Origin: Cristatella mucedo
Lineage: Eukaryota; Bryozoa; Phylactolaemata; Cristatellidae
Assembly (NCBI GenBank): GCA_009760855.2
Contig: WPIO01000463.1
Coordinates: 1 to 40,722, forward strand
Length of the DNA: 40,722 nt
Direction of reading: 5' to 3'
This document shows positions 27,722 through 39,385 of this stretch, piece after piece; position 1 is the first letter of the stretch, and each line of letters begins with the position of its first letter. A model generated the notes under the pieces. It worked only from the letters and a program-made list of their open reading frames with translations. It was not told where the DNA came from and ran no database searches. Made by a program: the position numbers and the translations under genes.

Positions 27722-30700
27722 CTTCAGCGTAAAATGCAATAGGTTCAATGCCAAACATCTGAGAATGCATAGGTGAAGCATTCATAATTACAAAGTGCAT
27801 ACATCATTGTTTTTAATCAAAAAGTACATGAAATGTATGCCTTTTGTTAAAGTATTTGCATTGCAGACACAATTATTCTTTATAGTCTTTACAATCGGTA
27901 AAATCTTATGCATTCCCTGCAATCACACCTAGTCGTGTTGTCTTTCCAAACGGCAAATATCAGACGAGCGTGCCCACTCTCTCCTTGTTCCTAGATTACC
28001 AGCTTTGAAGCTTGGCCTGCTTAGTTGTCTAAGAATGCTGTCTTGAGAAGCTAGATACCATCAGATCAGTAAAACAGTTGAACCCCATCCCAATAATTTT
28101 GAATGGGATCACAGCAGAATTCTCAAGTTTTTTTCTCATGAAAACAATAATTCTTTTAGGTTTACTTTATTCGAGTAGCTGCATAGCTCGCAGCTGGGAT
28201 ACTGTAGATGGAACATTATGCAAAATAGTAAATAGTGGGCTGATGGAAACGTAACGTAATAATGACTGGATGATATTTAAAAAAGTCCTCTGGAATGTGA
28301 TCTGCAATAAAATGTGCCCACTGTATAAAAGAAATTGGTGTCTTGAAAATGATTTGGTAGAACGTCTCTCTATGAACAACAGATTGCTACTCCTACCGTA
28401 GAGCCCACGTTCAGTGAATATTTAAACATAGCATTGAGAGACAGTTGCCAGGAAGTGCTAGCTAATGAGCGAGTGAAAGAGAAATCGGTCAGGCAGCATA
28501 GAGCAAAAAAGGTGAATGAGTGAAGAGTGGATGGAATGCCGAACGACAAGACAAAGAGTGGCTGAAAGGCTCGAACAGGCTCGGCATGGGCTGATTGTGA
28601 ACGAAGCCCTAGGCTATCCAGTGCTTACCGATCGCTTCGATCAATCACATATTTAGGTATAGCTTCTTTTCAATGACTGGAAACGGAAGACTCACCCTCC
28701 CGCGAGAAGAGCTCCACTTAACATAGGGCTGCTGTAGCAGTGCTAAAAGCTAATGCACCGTTTTATGAATTCTTTGGCGAGCTTCTCGAAAAAACTGGAG
28801 CACACCTCAGGGCGTGAGGGGGCTTGCCGCCTGCTACGTTTGACTGGCTCGGGCCAGATCAAGGCTCAGCAGTCCCCATATATAATATTTTTCTTAGAAT
28901 GATCCTCTCTCAGCTGCAGTATGACTCGCACTTCAAAACTTGGCATCGGAGAGACAGCTCGATTAGGCATCAATTGATGACATCGGTAATCAGTTTTGAT
29001 ACCTGCTAGCGACGACACTCGCATCATGAGCTACTCAAACCGCCCGTCATTGAGCGATCTGCAGCCTGTGGGCTGATCAATAGCCGCTACACTATCAGAG
29101 CAGTCACCCTGCCGATTTTTCTGCAGCGGTGGGAGTGCCGAAGCTCTCGAATTTATCGACTGAAACTATCAATAGCACGTTGGGCTTCAGAGTGAGTAGG
29201 CCCTCCTCACCTGAGAGCAGTAGCAAAGCAGCAACATGACAGGACTTTGTTACTAGCCTTTACAAGCATTTATCTTCTTCTTCTCATGCCTGCCCACTTT
29301 GAAAGCATTTACTTACTTTTAATCAGTTGGGCATATTTCCTAGGCATTGTATTGCATGGCGACAGTGGCTAAGGGCTAAATAGCATTACGGAAAACTCAC
29401 CTGCTTAACAGCACTTATTTCCCGTAGCTTTGTGAAGTTACATACAAAGATACATAATTAATTAAAAAGAAAGCATTTTTCGTATTAAAAACTGCCAAAA
29501 GCCTTAATCTTCCAAGGGAAAGAAAAGTAAAAAGTGTTACCAGTAAGTCATTAAGGAACGTAAATAGGATAAATAGAATAACAAATTAAGCAGCACATGA
29601 CATCAGTAAAGAAAACAATAAGTCGGCATTAGTAAACACATTATCAATTTAGTGATAGGTAATTGAAGATTTTAATACGAAAGCATTTTTGTATTGGCAC
29701 CCAGCAGTGTGATAGCTTCTGTCACAAACACTTCAAGCTGCAGAAAGAGACCACAGATCATTGGATTCTAAAACTTAAATATTATTTCAGATAGATTTGA
29801 ACCCATGCACAAACATAAATCTCGCTTCCAGGAATTGATTGACATTGAGACCTTGCATCTTTTTAACCTGTATGATGGCTGACTGATTTCTCTTAATAAG
29901 TAACTATAATTCGCTGCTAAATCACCAGTTTGTGTCAAAAAATTAGAAAATAATCTGCAAGATTCTTCCTTACATCTACAAATAAACCAAATAATTCTCA
30001 TATTTGAACTTACTAGAGAATATGCTTCATTGATCCTACTCTATTAACTAATGACGGAACTGCAGATTTGCCACAAGCTTGAGAACTCACCAGCTACGTG
30101 AGAGGAAACTCGAGCTCGCCTTCCTAATTTCTGTTCAATTTTTAGGAACTTTTCATGAGTATCGGCTAGTTTATATAGCGCAAGTAATTCGACCGATTCT
30201 TGTGTCGAATCTTTTCAGTGTTTGCAGCATTTTAAGGAACCTCAGCAAACCGTAAGTTATCTAGCCATTATAAGAGAGAACGATGTTGTCAATACGTTAT
30301 TACAAACACTCAATCGTTTATTCAAACCTAATTCTACAAGTGGATCCAACACATAGTGCTATTTGTGGATTCGCTTCTTTTCTAAATCACACTCCAATAG
30401 GTAGGCATCGAGGGGAGATATTGGCGTTCACTCACAATGGAAGTTTCTATCGGAAAACAAATATAACAGATGATAACTTCGGGTGCTGAATATTCCGCAT
30501 ATACGCTTATTTTAGTTAATTATCTCTGGGAATTAAATTATAATTCCAATACTTATAAGGCAAGCATCTGTTTCTCAATCGCCACGGCAGGTTTAGTATT
30601 TGTGATGTAGCTACGGCAAGGTAACGATGACCTAGAATTCCCCGTTTGTTTCATCTGTGGTAAATTCTAATTAGGAATTACAAAGACAAGTCATTGTCAG

Positions 30701-31144
30701 ATAGCTAGAACATTTCTGGATGGACTTGCTTTTTTGGCAGAACTGTTGATGACTTATGAATCCACATGAACCAGTACTGGGGCGGTGGAATGCTTCCAAA
30801 CTAACAAGTCCTTCGTCGTCCTGACTGATCGTTGCTACGAATCTATTTCACGACCGATAATGTTAAAAGATTCCGATTACCTTAAAAAAATGAATTCGCC
30901 CGCCCATAATAATCGGAACTTTCCAGCAGAAGTTTGAAAAACTGAGGATTATGGTTTTAATAGGATGGTGTCGTAGGAGTAGCGACGACAATGTGCATGG
31001 AAATTGTATTCTTGGGTTGTCTCCCACGAATTTCTGTGCAGTGCTTTTATAAAATGTTCAACATTTATTTTCAAAAATAGCACGTATAATATTAAGATTG
31101 TAATACTGCACACTAATTAGCTAGTATAGATCTCAAAACCAGAA
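27722..31144. other. Intron DNA, no supported gene
   Basis: A minus-strand 75-bp phase 1-1 candidate exon (30165-30091, donor GCTG|GTGAGT) has a poor acceptor (ATAAACTAG) and no domain, and is not called. The rest shows nothing recognisable. GC content rises around 28500-29250. Confidence 0.55.
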
Positions 31145-31795
31145 AGAGCAATCAGGCGCTTACAGCTGGTGCGGAAAACTCTGCAGCTGGGCTTGTCTAT
31201 CGTGATAATCTCAGTTGTCACAGCTCACCAGTTCTCGCCGACCTGCACTGGCCCCCAGTCATGCACCGCATCGACTTCAAAGTTTTGTCACTCACTTTTA
31301 AGTCCCTTCTTTCTTTGGCTCCAATCTACGTATTGAATCTACTCCACCATCAGGCTAAGTATTGTATCATTTCCTTTCGCAATCCAACTTTGTACCTATA
31401 CCTCATACACACCTCAAATCCTTAAGAGACCATGCCTTCAGTTACCATGCTCCCACAGCCTGGAACTCATTCCTGACTTACACCTCGACATCTCCTGATT
31501 TGACCAAGTTTAAAAAGAAACTAAAAACGCACCTATTTTTCAAAGCATTTAGTGGGTTCCTGGGATTTATTCGATATGTTTTTATGCGTGCTGACAGTGG
31601 GCATGCTGTCACTAACTATATTGGCATGCTGATCCTGTATGTGTCACCACTAACCAAGTTATTCTTGTGGTTTATTGAGCACTCTACCCCTAAATATTCA
31701 ATCTTTTTTCCTTTGCAGCCAATTTAATGTGCCTAGAAAGAGATCTGAGTTCTCGGAGGGCGCTTTATCAAATGTATTGTTATTGTTATTATTAA
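31145..31795 (+). mobile_element. CR1/L2-like LINE 3' end with RT C-terminus
   Basis: Plus-strand copy with degraded RT C-terminal coding (a frame at 31362-31727 includes TAWNSFLTYTSTSPDLTKFK, matching the usual AAWNSLP...DL..FK end). The family 3' UTR follows (TGCCTAGAAAGAGATCTGAG) and an ATT-type tail ends at 31795. It lies in the first long sushi intron, opposite in orientation to the gene. Frameshifts are present. Confidence 0.78.
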
Positions 31796-32315
31796 AACAG
31801 CGAATTGTTAATTACGTTTTGATTAGTGTTTATAATTTTGGCATTGGGAATTATCTTTCTTTAACTTTTTCAGTAAATTAATGTTAATCAATTTGCTGCA
31901 GTCACTTGTTTGATGAGTAACGGATTATAGTCAGACAGCCCTGAGATCTCACTAGTCTTTATTTGTGGATACGTCAGTATTATGTCGCCTTTGGCAACTT
32001 TAAAAAAGTATTTTGTGAGTGGAATCCTTGTCCAAACATTAACAAAAGAATTAAATGCACAGAAATCGATTAATTTCTATTTATCTTTCTATCCAACGTT
32101 AATGAATCAAGCTTTTCAATTAAATATGCTAGCATACCTTCGGAATTCTATTGAATTAATAGACTATAAATGAAAGATTTTTGCCAAAGTCAGCCTGATA
32201 AAATACTAGTGCACTTGGTGCTTAATATATGACGCCAAGTAGACTAGTTCACGTGTTTCTGCCATATCTTCTGGATTCAGCGACTTTATTTGTTTAGGGC
32301 TCCTTGCATATCCAG

Positions 32316-32884
32316 TTAACCACCTGTATCTAGTGCAAAGCTTGGCAGGTTTGTAGTCTGCGGCACGTCGCAGTCAGTCGCAGTCAGTCTTTGAGCTTCA
32401 CTGGTACCTGATTCAAGCATGGCGTCGACTTCACGATCCTTGGCACACATGCTGCTTCACTCGCTCACACAAGCCTATACATTTGTCTCCAAATCTTCTG
32501 GGCGTGCCTCGATACTAACTGAAATATTGTTATGACCACATCGTTTGTCAGTACGCTAGTGTAGAACTTGACTCCGGCTCCTGTCATCATTTGCAATGAC
32601 AGTACGTCGTTCTAGTCTCAGCAACTGAAGACGACGAGTCTGCTCCGCTTAGCCTCGCGTTTGCATCGATACACTTGCTCTTACATTCAGGGTGATTTGC
32701 AGGCTTAAGCTGCGCGTATCCTATAATTCGTATTACTTACCGTACAGGGATCATACAAGCCGATTATCTTATTCTGGGATTCGGCATGCATAGCAAAGCA
32801 CGGTACCATGCCTATCATTGACCTTGCAGTTTCATGGCTCTTTTGCAGCGAATTGTCAAGCACTGGAATTGATATTTGGTCTTC
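32316..32884 (-). other. Three successive short open frames, unrecognised
   Basis: Minus-strand frames 32884-32705 (59 codons), 32590-32465 (41) and 32450-32316 (44) follow each other in a locally GC-richer stretch. The first contains ARSMIGMVPCFAMHAES and ends beyond a good GTAAGT donor. They lie directly after the degenerate sushi exon, in its intron. The phases do not chain to the next sushi exon, and the frames are short enough for chance. A transposon-derived protein relic is the main alternative. Confidence 0.2.
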
Positions 32885-32950
32885 TTAGGGCGCTTTGAAA
32901 GCTAGCTATTATAATTATTATTTCTAATCCCTGTTGCAAGTCATTCTTAC

Positions 32951-33157
32951 CCTGACCGCTTTGAATGTTGAAGCTTGACCAGAGGTATTTGCTCCCATCA
33001 TAGCTGCAGGTCAATTGAAAGCTTCCTGAAGGGAGATATCCATCTTGAAAGTAGAGCTCAATGGTAGTCACGGGATAGAAAAGATCCTTATTTGATTTTG
33101 TAACACCGCCGTTGACGTAGTCGATAGTATCTTGCGGTAACGAACTTGCCGGACATC
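32951..33157 (-). CDS. Degenerate sushi domain exon lacking the C2-C4 cysteine pair
   Basis: This 207-bp exon encodes 69 residues, with acceptor AATCACCTAG, donor TCAGG|GTAAGA, and phase 1 at both ends. C1 (residue 2) and C3 (residue 51) are present. The C2 position is Tyr (36, in LYFQDGY) and the C4 position is Ser (67). Spacing supports this alignment: C2 to C3 is 15 residues in every module, and Tyr36 is 15 before Cys51. One Trp of the Trp-x-Trp motif is kept (60) and the second is Ser. Reading frame, splice sites and phase are intact, so this does not look like ordinary pseudogene decay. It is the most upstream sushi exon recognised. An unrelated fold with chance similarity is possible but less likely. 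Confidence 0.7.
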
Positions 33158-34128
33158 CTAGGTGATTCAAAAATCTTCTTTTCGACACTCTTTCGAGTAC
33201 GGATAGATTTGTCTTATGGACATTATTTTGCAATAAAGCTCGTGATACGAAATCAAAAGAGTATAGAGCCTAAGAATTGAAAGAAGGACACAATAATAAT
33301 GAACATCTACAGAAAAAGCATGTGCATGATATCTTGTACGAAAATTCCTTGAGCCACCAGGTACCTTACGTAAAGCAGAGAAAAACAAATCATTTCTACG
33401 CAAAACTAATACGTTCCTGCTAATAATTTCAGCTTCTTTCTTACAGTAGATAAAAACAAGAGTTTTGCAAATTAAAGTAATTTACTTCAACGCAGTTCGC
33501 TTAAATAAATAAGCTACCGCGACATATTTAAAGTAATCCTAGCTACATATTTAAAATAAATGATTTGTCAGAGTTAGTAACTTTTGGGTGTGGGCTTCAT
33601 TTACCATACATTCTGGCTAAAGATGAATAAGTTGTGCTTCTAACAATATAACCTTGCCGAGTAGCCTTCCAAGACATCTAATGAAGACAAAAGTCATAGC
33701 TCTTCTGGTTCAAGCTATTGCAAGTCCGCAGCTTAGCACGTTAGTGAGCAGCATCGCTCCAGCAGCTTTAACAAAGGCATTACCAAAACTAGGTCTTATT
33801 CAATTAGTATGCAACAGCTGTTAGACTGAACCTTAGCAAAGCGAAGCTTCGCACACAGAAGAAACACTTTCAAACGAAATGAAAGCATAAAGGCTGACAT
33901 TAAAGTTGCTCTTGCAGTAATACCGTATGTATCTGTTCGGCTCAAATTTGACTACTGCTATAAACGAGCTAATAGCTCCGGTTGTCTACGTCAGACACTA
34001 GTAATTAGAATTATAAGAAGAAGAATGGTACCTTTGCGTAGTGCTCTTCGAGATACTAATTTCCTTCTACACACTTCAAGTATGCTGTAAATAAAGCCTG
34101 ATGTTATACACAATGTCGAAAAGCACAG
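33158..34128. other. Upstream intron or 5' region, no gene seen
   Basis: A minus-strand 78-codon frame (33167-33403) has a hydrophobic stretch but overlaps the exon boundary out of frame. No donor in phase 1 makes it a signal-peptide exon. Confidence 0.5.
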
Positions 34129-34230
34129 CAAGGTTAGTGGCAGCATGCACTGTACCAGCATGCGTATTCACACAAAGAAAGAATCACACGTACCCATGAA
34201 AAGTTAGAAATAAATAGGTACATTTGTACT
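34129..34230 (-). mobile_element. LINE 3' UTR fragment
   Basis: GGTTAGTGGCAGCATGCACT and the following GAATCACACGTACCCA match the 3' UTR of the copies at 17500 and 38670. The tail and coding region are absent, so it is an internal scrap of the same family. Confidence 0.55.
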
Positions 34231-34309
34231 TTTTGGCGATAGATTTCGAGGCTCTTCTGCTGCTGAATATCTCAGGCTGTTTCATCCGCCGGCCTTTATT
34301 TTGCCAAAC

Positions 34310-34480
34310 GGTTTTAGCCTAGTGGTAAGGTGCTCGCACTTCACGACCCAGGTCATGAGTTCAGGTCCTGCAGCAGGGAATTCATCATTACCAACTGCGA
34401 GACATAAAGAGACCGGAAGTTTTATACCCTGTATGAAACTCTCTGCCAGGTAAATGAGGTTAATAAACTTATCTTATATT
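34310..34480 (+). mobile_element. tRNA-derived SINE-like element
   Basis: TAGCCTAGTGGTAAGG (34317-34332) is a good RNA polymerase III A box, and GAGTTCAGGTCC (about 34358-34369) fits a B box at the normal distance. The T stem and anticodon stem do not pair, so it is not a working tRNA gene. About 100 bp of unrelated body follows and ends near AATAAACTTATCTTAT. The family is not recognised. Confidence 0.55.
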
Positions 34481-34937
34481 TAATTCAACTCCAACTTTGC
34501 ATGTACGGTCTTGAAAATGATACACTAACTTTGCATGAAACGGTCTTGGAAGTTATGTTAAAGTATAAAAATGTATCTCTTTGAGCAAAGGAAAAGGTGA
34601 GTGCACTATTTTAACATCGCGATTAATTTTGGCATTATCGTTAGTTTTTCAATCTTTCCAATATCCCTGTTCTTATTGGCTACTCGCTGCACCTCTATTT
34701 TTCTTTACCTCTTTTAACTTTTCTTATGATTTCTCCCGATCAACCATTTCCCTTCTATCCGCCATCTTTATCTTATAGCTTTCTTTTTTCTTCACCTTTT
34801 TTCTTTTTCACATTAATGCTTATGATGAAGCGCCGAAAAAACATCCCGCAATTCTTAAGGATCAAAGCAGGATGGACTTGAGTATGGCACATCTGCACAG
34901 CAAGTCTGTGCCCCGTCAAATTTATGCAGGTGCTTAC

Positions 34938-34991
34938 CACAGCCATCTGATTTACAAAATGTCACTTTTGATACTTGGGCCTTCGTGAGAC
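34938..34991 (-). CDS. Candidate short phase 1-1 exon, 18 residues
   Basis: The acceptor GTGTTTCAG (ending at 34992) and donor TGTG|GTAAGC (from 34937) bound 54 bp with phase 1 at each end, compatible with splicing to the sushi exon at 33157. The encoded piece has two cysteines and a Lys/Ser-rich stretch and matches no domain I know. If the donor is not used, the frame stays open for 27 more residues with four cysteines and stops at TAA, about 34857. It could then be the last exon of an upstream gene with a short cysteine-rich tail. Support is splice signals and phase only. Confidence 0.3.
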
Positions 34992-36344
34992 CTGAAACAC
35001 GAAGCATTTACTTTATTTGGACCTCAAAAACATATCGCGCAAGCATGAAAACGTAAAAGAATACATTCATTTGGAAAACGACGATGTGAACTATCGATAA
35101 ACAATCACCAGTCAAAATTGAAACACACTCTGATTCTTTAATTACTGAGCGACAGCATAATATTGTGAAATCACAGTTTAGCTGCTAGTGGCAAAGCTTG
35201 CTAATTGAATGATGCCACTAATTGCACTTAACCACTGCATGACCAGAAAAGAAACTCTTTAAGTCTGTATGTTAAAACGATTCATGATCCAGCGACTACT
35301 CGTAGTTTTGGCATAACGCACAAACACATTAACAGTGTCTTTCAATAAGCCTTGTCCATATATCAATAGACGTTTCATAACCTATCAAACCAGTAACTAA
35401 TATGTTTTCATTTTTACAATTTGCTTTTAGGCTACTTATGCTTATTACCGAGGCTATTACAAGTTTCTTGCAGTTGAGCTGGTAGGTTGTATATCTTGTT
35501 CAGTGGTTTATTTAATAATAATTAAAATCTTGGGATCTTACTCGACTAGTTTGCATGAAAGCAAGGGTACAAAATAATTCTAATTTTACGTGTGACTGAT
35601 AGAGAAATGAAGCATTACCGATAACTTAGTTTTTACCTTCGAAAATTGCTGTTATGACGTTAATGTTTATGAGTAGTAATCGTAGATCTGACTTGCTCGG
35701 GTTTTGTAAGAAATTAAAAATACAAAGAGCTCCTTAAACGGCAATTTATTTCACATAGACTTGTTTTCGAATTATCTAGTCAAAGCGTACATAGGCGTAG
35801 TCTCGCATGCCTGGAATCTCAAAAAATCACAGAACCCTCACACTCGTGCCTCCAATCTTTCGCTCTTTAAGTATTTAAGAGCTTTGGCATGGCCCCGGAG
35901 GTACAGAGATTAAAACGTTGGAAGCAAATTGGAGCAAATAGGATCTACTTGGAAATTAGAATATATACGCAAATCACCTTGAGCTGGAAGAGTGCGATTT
36001 CTTGTGCACAAGACTTGGGAAAGTCAGAAAAGTCCACGATAAAGCAGAACTTTGTGCCTGGTAGACCATAGATTACTGCCGGCGTCAGCAACTTACCACT
36101 AACGGAAGGGGAATAAGACATTCAAAACATTTTTTACCTTTAGCCGAGAAAACTTTGAAATTAAGATGTTATGTATCTCCCTCTGCAAGTTCACAAAGGC
36201 ACAGACTATGGGGGTATTATGCGGAAGAATTTTATTTAGCGCGCTCACACCTTAAGCAGCTTTCGGTACGCATTCGGTAGCTAACGGACTTCATCTCACG
36301 CAGCAAAGAGAAAATGGGAAGCATTACAGAGTCAGGAGAGCAGA
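34992..36344. other. No gene seen
   Basis: AT-rich. A GTAAGT donor near 36090 on the minus strand has stops close upstream in all useful frames. No promoter or first exon for the sushi gene could be identified. Confidence 0.5.
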
Positions 36345-37012
36345 TGAGTTAGGGATTAACATGGAAGTAGCAGCTCAGGACGACTGGGAAAGATGTGCCA
36401 TAGTCGGTAGCAGGAGAGTTACTGTCGTTGCTTAAGAATCATGGAAATGAGTTTTACAGTCGAGGACCATCAGAGCTAAAGCTTCTGTAGCTAACGGTAT
36501 TAGGGCGGGGGAATGGAACAGCTAACTTATTGTCCACACGGGACCTGAGGGCGCGAAGAGGCTAAAAATGATGCAGCAGTTCAGCTAGGTACGGAGTAGC
36601 CCAGCCGTGGAGATCCTTGTGGGTCAGCTTAAAGTGGTGCTCTGTATTTGTTAATCACCCGGAAGCCATTGTAACTCTTTTAACAAAGAAGACAAGAGGT
36701 CAAACCTCTAGGACTTGAAAACTAGCCTTGGAGCCATATACATACCCATTTGCAGTGGCCTAGTTGCCTTTTTTGGTAGCCAGGCCAAAAGGAAATTACA
36801 CTAATCAAGCCGAGACGGAACTAAGGAGCTAGTTAAAGTTTTTGCAAGTCACCGTGAAAGACAGCTCCTTATCTTACATATGGATCGGATGTGATGTTTA
36901 GCAGTCTTCTGAATGAAGCTTTTTAAATTTAGGCATCTGTCAAAAATCAACATAAAGATTTCGAGCACATTGTGATGGTCGCACAACAGCATCTCCTATT
37001 AGAAGACCAAAG
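36345..37012 (-). mobile_element. LINE RT C-terminal fragment of a second, older subfamily
   Basis: Reading the minus strand from about 37012 downward gives, with stops and frameshifts, RPSQCARNL, then HIRSICKIRSCLSR, LVPSRLD, LQWLPGD, HGWATPYLAELL and LRALRSRVDNKLAVPFPR. That is the standard order of motifs in the C-terminal half of CR1/L2 polymerases. It differs in sequence from the other copies and has no ATT tail, so it is probably another subfamily. Confidence 0.65.
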
Positions 37013-37239
37013 ACGAGCTGTCGCAGAAGAGTACTCTACCACATTTTACAGCTATCTTGGAAGATCAAAACAATAAAATCGAACACTTTGGGGCATAATT
37101 AACGGTAGTAGAACCGTCGGACCGCTAAAGCAATGTCACAGCAACAACCATAGCTTCAGGGCATCGTCAATTACAATTCCACTAACAACTAATGGACTTG
37201 TTTAGATAAAGATAACACGTCTAAGCTGGTCCATGGATT

Positions 37240-37896
37240 CGTGACATCCCGCACGATCAGGCGATTGCAGCTGGTGCAAAGCTCTGCAGCTAGGCTTGTC
37301 TGTCGTGAGCGTAGCAGTTGTCACATCACACCACTTCTCGCCGAACTGCAATGGCTACCAGTCAAGCAACGGATTGACTTGAAGGTTTTGTCGCTCGTTT
37401 TTAAGTCACTTCATTCTTTGGCTCCAGCCTATCTCTCAGATCTACTACCCCATCAGGCCAAGCATCGTACCACCCGCTTTTCGGAATCCAACAGTTTACA
37501 AACACCTCGTACAAACCTCAATCCGTTGGAGACCGTGCATTCAGTTCGTATGCTCCCAAAGCCCGGAACTCCCTCCGACTTGCGTCAGAACATCCCCTGA
37601 CATGACCAGATTTAAAAAAAAACTAAAAAATACCTATTTAGGGTGTATTTTGTGGGTCCCTGTGATTTGTTCTTCATTTGCTTATGCGTGCTGACACTTT
37701 GTGTGGTGTTCTAACTACATTTGCATGCTGACCCTGTTCACGTCACCCCTAACCATATTATTCATGTTGTTTGTCAAGCATGGTATTACTTACCATTCAA
37801 AGTAATTTCCATTTGCAGCAAATGTAAAACGCCTAGAAATAGATTGAGTTCTCTGAGGACGTTTTATCAAGTGCATTAGTATTATTATTGTTATTA
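37240..37896 (+). mobile_element. CR1/L2-like LINE 3' end, best-preserved RT C-terminus
   Basis: The plus-strand frame at 37241-37600 encodes RLQLVQSSAARLV, LQWLPVKQRIDLKVLSLVFK, LHSLAPAYLSDLLPHQAKHR and TPRTNLNPLE, the diagnostic C-terminal region of CR1/L2-type reverse transcriptase. The 3' UTR and an ATT-type tail end at 37896. The copy is 5'-truncated and frameshifted after residue ~100. It is the first arm of the inverted LINE cluster. Confidence 0.85.
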
Positions 37897-38117
37897 ACTC
37901 TGCACAGTGAACTGGAGCTAATTTACTATAGCGACATTGTTTTTTGGGAGCCCCTGCAAACCAGTTTAACGATAAGAAGCAAGCAAAAAAAGAAACGAGG
38001 CAGGCGGATGACTATTTTAAATGTAGAAATCGCTGTCGTACTTAGGAAGTTTCCTATCAACCCATAGTCTGGCCAGGCAAAAATTCCCCCGTTACTTCGC
38101 ACGGTAAAATGAAATAA

Positions 38118-38488
38118 GCAGGTCTGTCGTGAGCGTCTCAGTTGCAGCATCCTGCCACTTCTCGCCGACCTGCTATCGCGCCTAATCAATCATAATACCC
38201 ACTTCAAGGTTCTGTCACTTACTTTTAGGTCTCTTTATTTTGTGTCTCCAGCCTACCTGCCAGAACTTCTCCCCACCAGGCCAGAAATAGTACAACCTGC
38301 TATTCTGAGTCGAATCATTTAAAACCATTGGAGACCATGCCTTTTGTTCGTATGCTCCCAAAGCCTTGAACTCACCCCGACGAACACCACAACGTCCCCT
38401 GACTTGATGATAGTTAAAAAGAAGCCTAAAATACACCTGTTTATTACAGCATTCAGTGGGTCTTTGGGATTGGTCCTTTGTGTGTATA
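38118..38488 (+). mobile_element. CR1/L2-like LINE fragment, truncated at both ends
   Basis: Starts within the same region as the copy at 37300 (GGTCTGTCGTGAGCGTCTCA), runs in the same order through the RT C-terminus in broken frames, and stops at about 38488 without its own 3' tail. The tail of an oppositely oriented copy starts immediately after it. Confidence 0.7.
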
Positions 38489-38493
38489 TTGGA

Positions 38494-39306
38494 TAATGAT
38501 AATAATTAGGCACTTGATAAAGCAACCTCAGAGAATTCAATCTCTTTCTAGGCGTTTTACATTTGCTGCAAAGGGAAATGCAATTAAATGGTACGTAATA
38601 TCATGCTTGATAAACGAACAAAATGAATAACATGGTTAGGGGTGACATGCACAGGGTCAGCATGCAAATGTGGTTAGTGGCAGCACACACAGTGCCAGCA
38701 CGCATAAGCACGTGAAGGACGAATCACAGGGACCCTCTAAATGCTGTCTTAAATAGTTGTATTTTTAAGTTCTTTTTAAATGTGGTCAGGTCAGGGGATG
38801 TTCTGATGCAGGTCGGGATGGAGTTCCAGGCTTTGGGATCATACGAACTGAATGCACGGTCTCCAAAGGATTGAGGTTTGTACGAGGTGTTTGTAGACTC
38901 TTGGATTCCAAAAAGCGGGTGGTACGATGTTTGGCCTATGGGGTAGTATATCTGAGAGATAGGCTGGAGCCAAAGAATGAAGCGACCTAAAATTGAGCGA
39001 CATCAACCTTGAAGACAATCCGTTGCTTGACTGGTAGCCAGTGCAGGTCGGCGAGAAGTGGTGTAATGTGGCAAATGCGAAGCTCACGACAGACAAACCG
39101 AGCTGCTGAGGTTTGCACCAGCTGCAATCGCCTGATCGCACATACTGGTATGCCAGTAAGCAGTGAGTTTCAGAAGTCGAGACGGGATGTCACGAATGCA
39201 TTCACTAACTGGGACGTGGTATCCTTATCTAAGCAAGCCCTAATTTTAGCAATGTTGTGAAGCTGAAAATAGGCATATTTGACTCTGGAGCTGATACGGT
39301 CGTCTA
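38494..39306 (-). mobile_element. CR1/L2-like LINE, inverted relative to its two left neighbours
   Basis: Imperfect AAT tail, 3' UTR and RT C-terminal coding on the minus strand (a frame at 38839-39141 has FRSLHSLAPAYLSDILPH). It spans the same part of the element as the plus-strand copy at 37240-37896, so the two could pair over most of their length. Similar in structure and length to the copy at 17327-18245. Confidence 0.8.
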
Positions 39307-39385
39307 TATGCATGCCTTTACTGTGCCTGCAGCTTGAGTAAATTATCGTCAGTCATTTGGTAACACTTCCTTTAGAGCATCTCTG

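Noticed and set aside
34310-34385. Functional tRNA gene
   Set aside because: A and B boxes are present, but the anticodon and T stems do not pair; a SINE head is more likely.
36061-36130. Possible minus-strand first exon with ATG before a GTAAGT donor
   Set aside because: Gives only eight residues with no signal-peptide character.
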